DNA of 8,498 nucleotides from Bacillota bacterium. GTDB taxonomy: Bacteria > Bacillota > Clostridia > Acetivibrionales > DSM-2933. The position numbers and the translations under genes were made by a program. Positions 5,802 to 8,498 of this stretch are shown here, piece after piece; position 1 is the stretch's first letter; each line of letters begins with the position of its first letter. The stretch lies in contig JAUZPS010000176.1 of the NCBI GenBank assembly GCA_030705945.1, positions 1-8,498 of the forward strand. The letters run 5' to 3'. Below the pieces are notes generated by a model, which was not told the DNA's origin, did no database searches, and saw nothing but the letters and a program-made list of their open reading frames with translations.

Positions 5802-6149
5802 ATGTACATGAATAACAAAAAAGCGCCAGTATCTTATCAAATTCTTGGATCATTATCCTGCGCGCTAATGTTTTCAATATGTTACATTGCTTTCATACAA
5901 AACTATTGTGTGTCAATATTTGAATCCAATACAGGATACAGTGATCCCAAGTTGAATAATTATTATTCTCAGGTTGCAAGATTTCCAATTTGGATACCCA
6001 CGTTAATATTTATGATATTAAATATTATTATTTTTAAGTTTACAATGAAGAAATATAAAGCATTTTCGATTTCATATTTAATACTGACGGTTTTTGTAAG
6101 CATTATCTCATTATTTTTTATAAAAACTGAAATAGCGAGAGGAATATGA
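5802..6149 (+). CDS. Three-helix membrane protein of unknown function
   Basis: A 115-aa protein with hydrophobic segments at residues about 13-33, 62-80 and 88-107, short basic cytoplasmic stretches (NNKK, KKYK) and a polar loop of about 25 residues between helices one and two. No family recognised. AAGGAG (5792-5797) lies 4 nt before ATG 5802 and 10 nt before a second ATG at 5808, so the protein may start with MYMNNKK or MNNKK. The upstream frame is open through a single TAG to the short ORF at 5706. The following gene starts about 43 nt after its stop, so they may share a transcript. Confidence 0.75.
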   Translation: MYMNNKKAPVSYQILGSLSCALMFSICYIAFIQNYCVSIFESNTGYSDPKLNNYYSQVARFPIWIPTLIFMILNIIIFKFTMKKYKAFSISYLILTVFVSIISLFFIKTEIARGI

Positions 6150-6179
6150 TATCATTTATTAGCTAAATTAATTGTTATT

Positions 6180-6188
6180 AGGGGTGAT
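6180..6188 (+). promoter_or_regulatory. Ribosome binding site supporting a TTG start at 6193
   Basis: AGGGGTGAT is a near-complete match to the Shine-Dalgarno AGGAGGTGAT. It lies directly before TTG 6193; the upstream in-frame TTG at 6172 precedes the site and would have no ribosome binding site, so it is rejected. GTG 6184 lies inside the site. Confidence 0.6.
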
Positions 6189-6192
6189 AATT

Positions 6193-6732
6193 TTGATTAA
6201 AAGAGTAAGCATTGTTATTATACTGGTTCTGTCTCTAGGAATAGGAGGATATTTTGTTTTTAGCTCTGTTTATCAAAAACAAACACGTTTGGATAATGAA
6301 ACAACAAATTTGTTGATAAAAACATTAAAAAATCCATCTTTATTAAAGTCTATAAATATAGCTGATGCCAGTCATGCAGCTAATGTTTGGGTTCCTGAGA
6401 GCTCCGATGAACAGAAAAATATTGCATCAAAATTAGTAACATATTTGGATCATGCTAGTATTTACACAAGTGAAATTCCAAAATCTAATGAACTTATAAC
6501 ATTTGGTGGAAATATAGGACCATCACAGCTTATTGTTTTAAACACAAATAAAAGTTCAATAGGTATTTGTCCTGCATACTATATTATAACTAAAAATAAT
6601 TCATATAGTGTTAAATACATTGATGGTGTTGTTGATGTTACTAACGGTAATAAGCATGTCTATGTAAAAACTGACAAGCTTTATAACTGGCTTAAAAATG
6701 ACGAGTGGAAAACTGATTATAAACAAATGTGA
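6193..6732 (+). CDS. Membrane-anchored extracytoplasmic protein of unknown function
   Basis: Read from TTG 6193 this is 179 aa. MIKR followed by hydrophobic residues 5-25 (VSIVIILVLSLGIGGYFVF) is a signal anchor or uncleaved signal peptide; there is no lipobox Cys. The remaining about 150 residues should lie outside the membrane. Residues 30-60 look helical (LDNETTNLLIKTLKNPSLLKS), and the rest alternates strand-like segments (LITFGGNIGPSQLIVLNTN, SVKYIDGVVDVT, KHVYVKTDKLYNWL). The pattern of a short helix plus beta-sheet is common in small secreted Firmicute proteins, but I cannot name the family. It has 109 nt before the next gene, another single-segment protein. Confidence 0.78.
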   Translation: MIKRVSIVIILVLSLGIGGYFVFSSVYQKQTRLDNETTNLLIKTLKNPSLLKSINIADASHAANVWVPESSDEQKNIASKLVTYLDHASIYTSEIPKSNELITFGGNIGPSQLIVLNTNKSSIGICPAYYIITKNNSYSVKYIDGVVDVTNGNKHVYVKTDKLYNWLKNDEWKTDYKQM

Positions 6733-6841
6733 TAACTTGGGATAATAGTGATTGAACAAATTGTATTAAGCCGAAATAAAAAAACTATACCTCTTGTATC
6801 GCAGAGAAAATATTTATAAAGAATTTTAGGAGATAATCAAA

Positions 6842-7297
6842 ATGGCGCTTTTCTCAAAAAGAAATGTAGTTTCGGTTATTATTATTTTATTTGTATTTAT
6901 TTCATGTTTTACAGGAGTAAAAATCAACTCTCAGAAAAGGACCTTTAATAAGATTCAAGAAGATTGTAATTATACTTATGTACAATGTCTAGAACAAATT
7001 GCTTATAGAATTGAAGATTACAAAAATTCTAAAGATAGTGTTACCATGAGAAATGCAGCAAGTTGGGCCGGAAAAGCAACAATTGCCTCAAAGAATATGA
7101 ATTACGAAAGAAAACAAGACCTTAGTTATATAGCAACAATGTTAGATGAATTCTTTGCTAATTCAATCAGACCTGAATCTGCAATAAAGACAGGATCAAT
7201 ATATAGGTTAATACCTTATTTAAAAGCTGTTGCAAAATATCCAAATGATAAACAAAAAATTGATGACCTAACTCAGATATTGCCATCTATAGACTAG
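6842..7297 (+). CDS. Secreted or membrane-anchored helical protein of unknown function
   Basis: A 151-aa protein with AGGAG (6828-6832) nine nt before ATG. A basic start (MALFSKRN) and hydrophobic residues 9-26 (VVSVIIILFVFISCFTGV) form a signal peptide or anchor. FISC22 is only a weak lipobox, so lipoprotein status is doubtful. The remaining sequence is nearly all helical: CNYTYVQCLEQIAYRIEDYK, a Thr/Ser/Ala-rich stretch ASWAGKATIASKN, then further helices to the end. C42 and C49 lie seven residues apart on one helix. No known family recognised. It may act with the preceding membrane-anchored protein, but they have separate ribosome binding sites and no shared motif. Confidence 0.77.
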   Translation: MALFSKRNVVSVIIILFVFISCFTGVKINSQKRTFNKIQEDCNYTYVQCLEQIAYRIEDYKNSKDSVTMRNAASWAGKATIASKNMNYERKQDLSYIATMLDEFFANSIRPESAIKTGSIYRLIPYLKAVAKYPNDKQKIDDLTQILPSID

Positions 7298-7366
7298 AAT
7301 TCAAACAATGAGAGTGAAATGCAAATTTTAACATATTTTTATTAATAGGTTTATGGGGGATATAAA

Positions 7367-8137
7367 ATGCAAGATATTATAATATCTAAACTTAAGGAAA
7401 TTGAAGAAGCTTATAAAGTCAAAATACTCTATGCCATCGAATCAGGTAGCAGAGGCTGGGGTTTCGCATCCAAAGACAGTGACTATGATGTCCGATTCAT
7501 ATATATACATCCTATTAATTGGTACTTATCAGTTGAAGAAAAGAAGGATTTCATAGAATTACCTATCAATGAGCTATTAGATATTAATGGCTGGGACATA
7601 AGAAAAGCATTACTTTTATATAAGAAGTCAAATCCCACATTACTTGAATGGCTAAGCTCCCCTATTGTGTATATGGATAACTACAGCACAGCCACAAAGA
7701 TGAGAGACCTACTACCTTATTACTTCTCGCCCGTACCTACACTATATCATTACCTCCATATAGCCAAGAACAAGTATGAGGAAATAATCAGTACTGATCA
7801 AGTCAAAATAAAAAGATATTTTTATATTCTTAGACCCCTTCTGGCTTGCATGTGGATTGAAAAGAACATTTCCATGCCTCCAATGGAATTCAGTAAACTA
7901 ATTGCTGAGCAGCCTATGGACCAGAGCTTAGTTAACGAAATTAATAAGCTTCTTGAGAAAAAAACTGCCGGAATGGAAATTGATATTGAAGAAAAAAATC
8001 CATTAATTATTGATTTTCTAAAGAGTAAGATAGAACATTATGAGCAGTATCTCAAAACTATAAAGAAAGAAAAAATGTCAGACTACGGGGCTTTAAATAC
8101 CCTATTTCGTGAAACACTTGATGAAGTCTGGCGCTAA
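7367..8137 (+). CDS. Nucleotidyltransferase of the YcgL/RlaP family (PF10127 type, DNA polymerase beta fold)
   Basis: A 256-aa cytoplasmic protein, full length for the family, with GGGGGA (7355-7360) six nt before ATG. The nucleotidyltransferase signature is clear: ESGSRGWGF (25-33) gives the GS motif and SDYDVRF (38-44) the metal-binding D39-x-D41; the later D77 (NGWDIRKAL) is the likely third acidic residue. Residues 80-102 (LLYKKSNPTLLEWLSSPIVYMD) are typical of this family. The helical C-terminal half probably binds substrate. Members transfer a nucleotide to an unknown acceptor; relatives called RlaP occur beside RNA ligases and archease, which led others to propose RNA repair. No ligase is seen here. 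The neighbouring downstream gene is a broken ATP-grasp. Confidence 0.93.
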   Translation: MQDIIISKLKEIEEAYKVKILYAIESGSRGWGFASKDSDYDVRFIYIHPINWYLSVEEKKDFIELPINELLDINGWDIRKALLLYKKSNPTLLEWLSSPIVYMDNYSTATKMRDLLPYYFSPVPTLYHYLHIAKNKYEEIISTDQVKIKRYFYILRPLLACMWIEKNISMPPMEFSKLIAEQPMDQSLVNEINKLLEKKTAGMEIDIEEKNPLIIDFLKSKIEHYEQYLKTIKKEKMSDYGALNTLFRETLDEVWR

Positions 8138-8153
8138 CAAACTAATTGTATTG

Positions 8154-8180
8154 AATATAGGGAATAACCTATTTTATAGG
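8154..8180 (+). terminator. Weak candidate hairpin/terminator after the nucleotidyltransferase
   Basis: ATAGG (8157-8161) pairs with CCTAT (8168-8172) across a 6-nt loop and is followed by TTT; two further A-T pairs are possible beyond a T-T mismatch. The second arm can instead pair with a downstream ATAGG (8176-8180). The stem is short and AT-rich, so termination would be inefficient. Confidence 0.22.
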
Positions 8181-8243
8181 AATTTAACCAAACTTATTAG
8201 AGAAAACAAACTGTTAAGCTAATTATTTGCGAAGGGGTAATCA

Positions 8244-8498
8244 ATGAAGACTAAAATATTATATCCATCAGATTATTTCGATATTAAAAGTGTTGATGCC
8301 AATTATAACAATGAGTATGAAACCGCATGCAAATTTCCTGAATTTGATATAATTTTATATAATTATGATGAGTTTGTTTCAGGAGGCGCGCTCAAAACTT
8401 ATCCAAATTTTTTTGTTTGAGGGCTTTTTATTTAGCGTGGTTGGATGTTGTAGCCTGATAGATATGATGAATTATATGAAAATCTTAAAAGTATGTGC
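8244..8498 (+). pseudogene. Decayed ATP-grasp protein gene (DUF4343-like), 5' part, runs off the window
   Basis: ATG 8244 follows AAGGGG (8232-8237) by 6 nt and gives MKTKILYPSDYFDIKSVDAN and on to VSGGALKTYPNFFV, which matches, from memory, the N-terminus of ATP-grasp proteins of the DUF4343 type. The frame is broken by TGA at 8418, TAG at 8433 and TAG at 8451. Between and after the stops the same frame still reads family sequence: RGWML, stop, PDRYDELYENLKSMC, where intact relatives have Y before RGWML and K or a similar residue before P. So decay is by base substitution with no net frameshift. The start and ribosome binding site remain, so a 58-aa fragment could still be made. Intact members would ligate a carboxylate to an amine or thiol using ATP. 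Confidence 0.8.

Noticed and set aside
5754..8453. TAG read as an amino acid (for example pyrrolysine), suggested by in-frame TAG at 3069, 5754, 8433 and 8451
   Set aside because: TAG ends normal genes here (4703-4705 and 7295-7297), and the interrupted frames look like decay; the ATP-grasp frame also contains TGA.

Overview
This is an AT-rich window with strong Shine-Dalgarno sites (AAGGAG, GGAGG, AGGGGTGAT), at least one TTG start and short intergenic gaps. These features, and the protein families present, point to a low-GC Firmicute, most likely a Clostridium-like (Clostridia) chromosome. No rRNA, tRNA, intact insertion sequence, CRISPR array or complete mobile element is visible.

Layout. 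The left edge (1-759, minus strand) is the N-terminal 253 residues of a WYL-domain transcriptional regulator. A 321-nt divergent intergenic region (760-1080) carries candidate promoters for both directions and two imperfect dyads. Everything to the right reads on the plus strand. First comes a likely operon: a two-helix membrane protein (1081-1368) overlapping by ATGA a small HAD-like phosphatase (1365-1844), then a 46-codon ORF (1865-2005) with a good ribosome binding site. After these come a pentapeptide-repeat protein with an unrecognised C-terminal domain (2111-2986), a calcineurin-like metallophosphoesterase (3176-3763), a three-helix membrane protein (3784-4122), an unrecognised 170-aa soluble protein (4193-4705), a second and different metallophosphoesterase (4884-5681), a 16-codon ORF ended by TAG that is in frame with the next gene (5706-5756), a three-helix membrane protein (5802-6149), two proteins with a single N-terminal membrane or signal segment (6193-6732, 6842-7297), and a YcgL/RlaP-type nucleotidyltransferase (7367-8137). 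The right edge is the start of a decayed ATP-grasp gene with three in-frame stop codons (8244-8498).

How the genes relate. Apart from the first overlapping pair, the genes look like single, mostly unrelated units, each with its own ribosome binding site and 20-190 nt gaps, mixed with small or broken ORFs. This resembles an accessory region that gains and loses genes rather than one pathway. There is a bias to phosphoryl- and nucleotidyl-transfer folds (HAD, two metallophosphoesterases, one nucleotidyltransferase, a dead ATP-grasp) and to small membrane or secreted proteins of unknown role. A WYL regulator next to such a region could fit a regulated stress or defence locus, but nothing in the sequence proves that. 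The clearest odd points are the ATP-grasp pseudogene, the replaced motif-I histidine in both metallophosphoesterases, and the in-frame amber-interrupted ORF before 5802.
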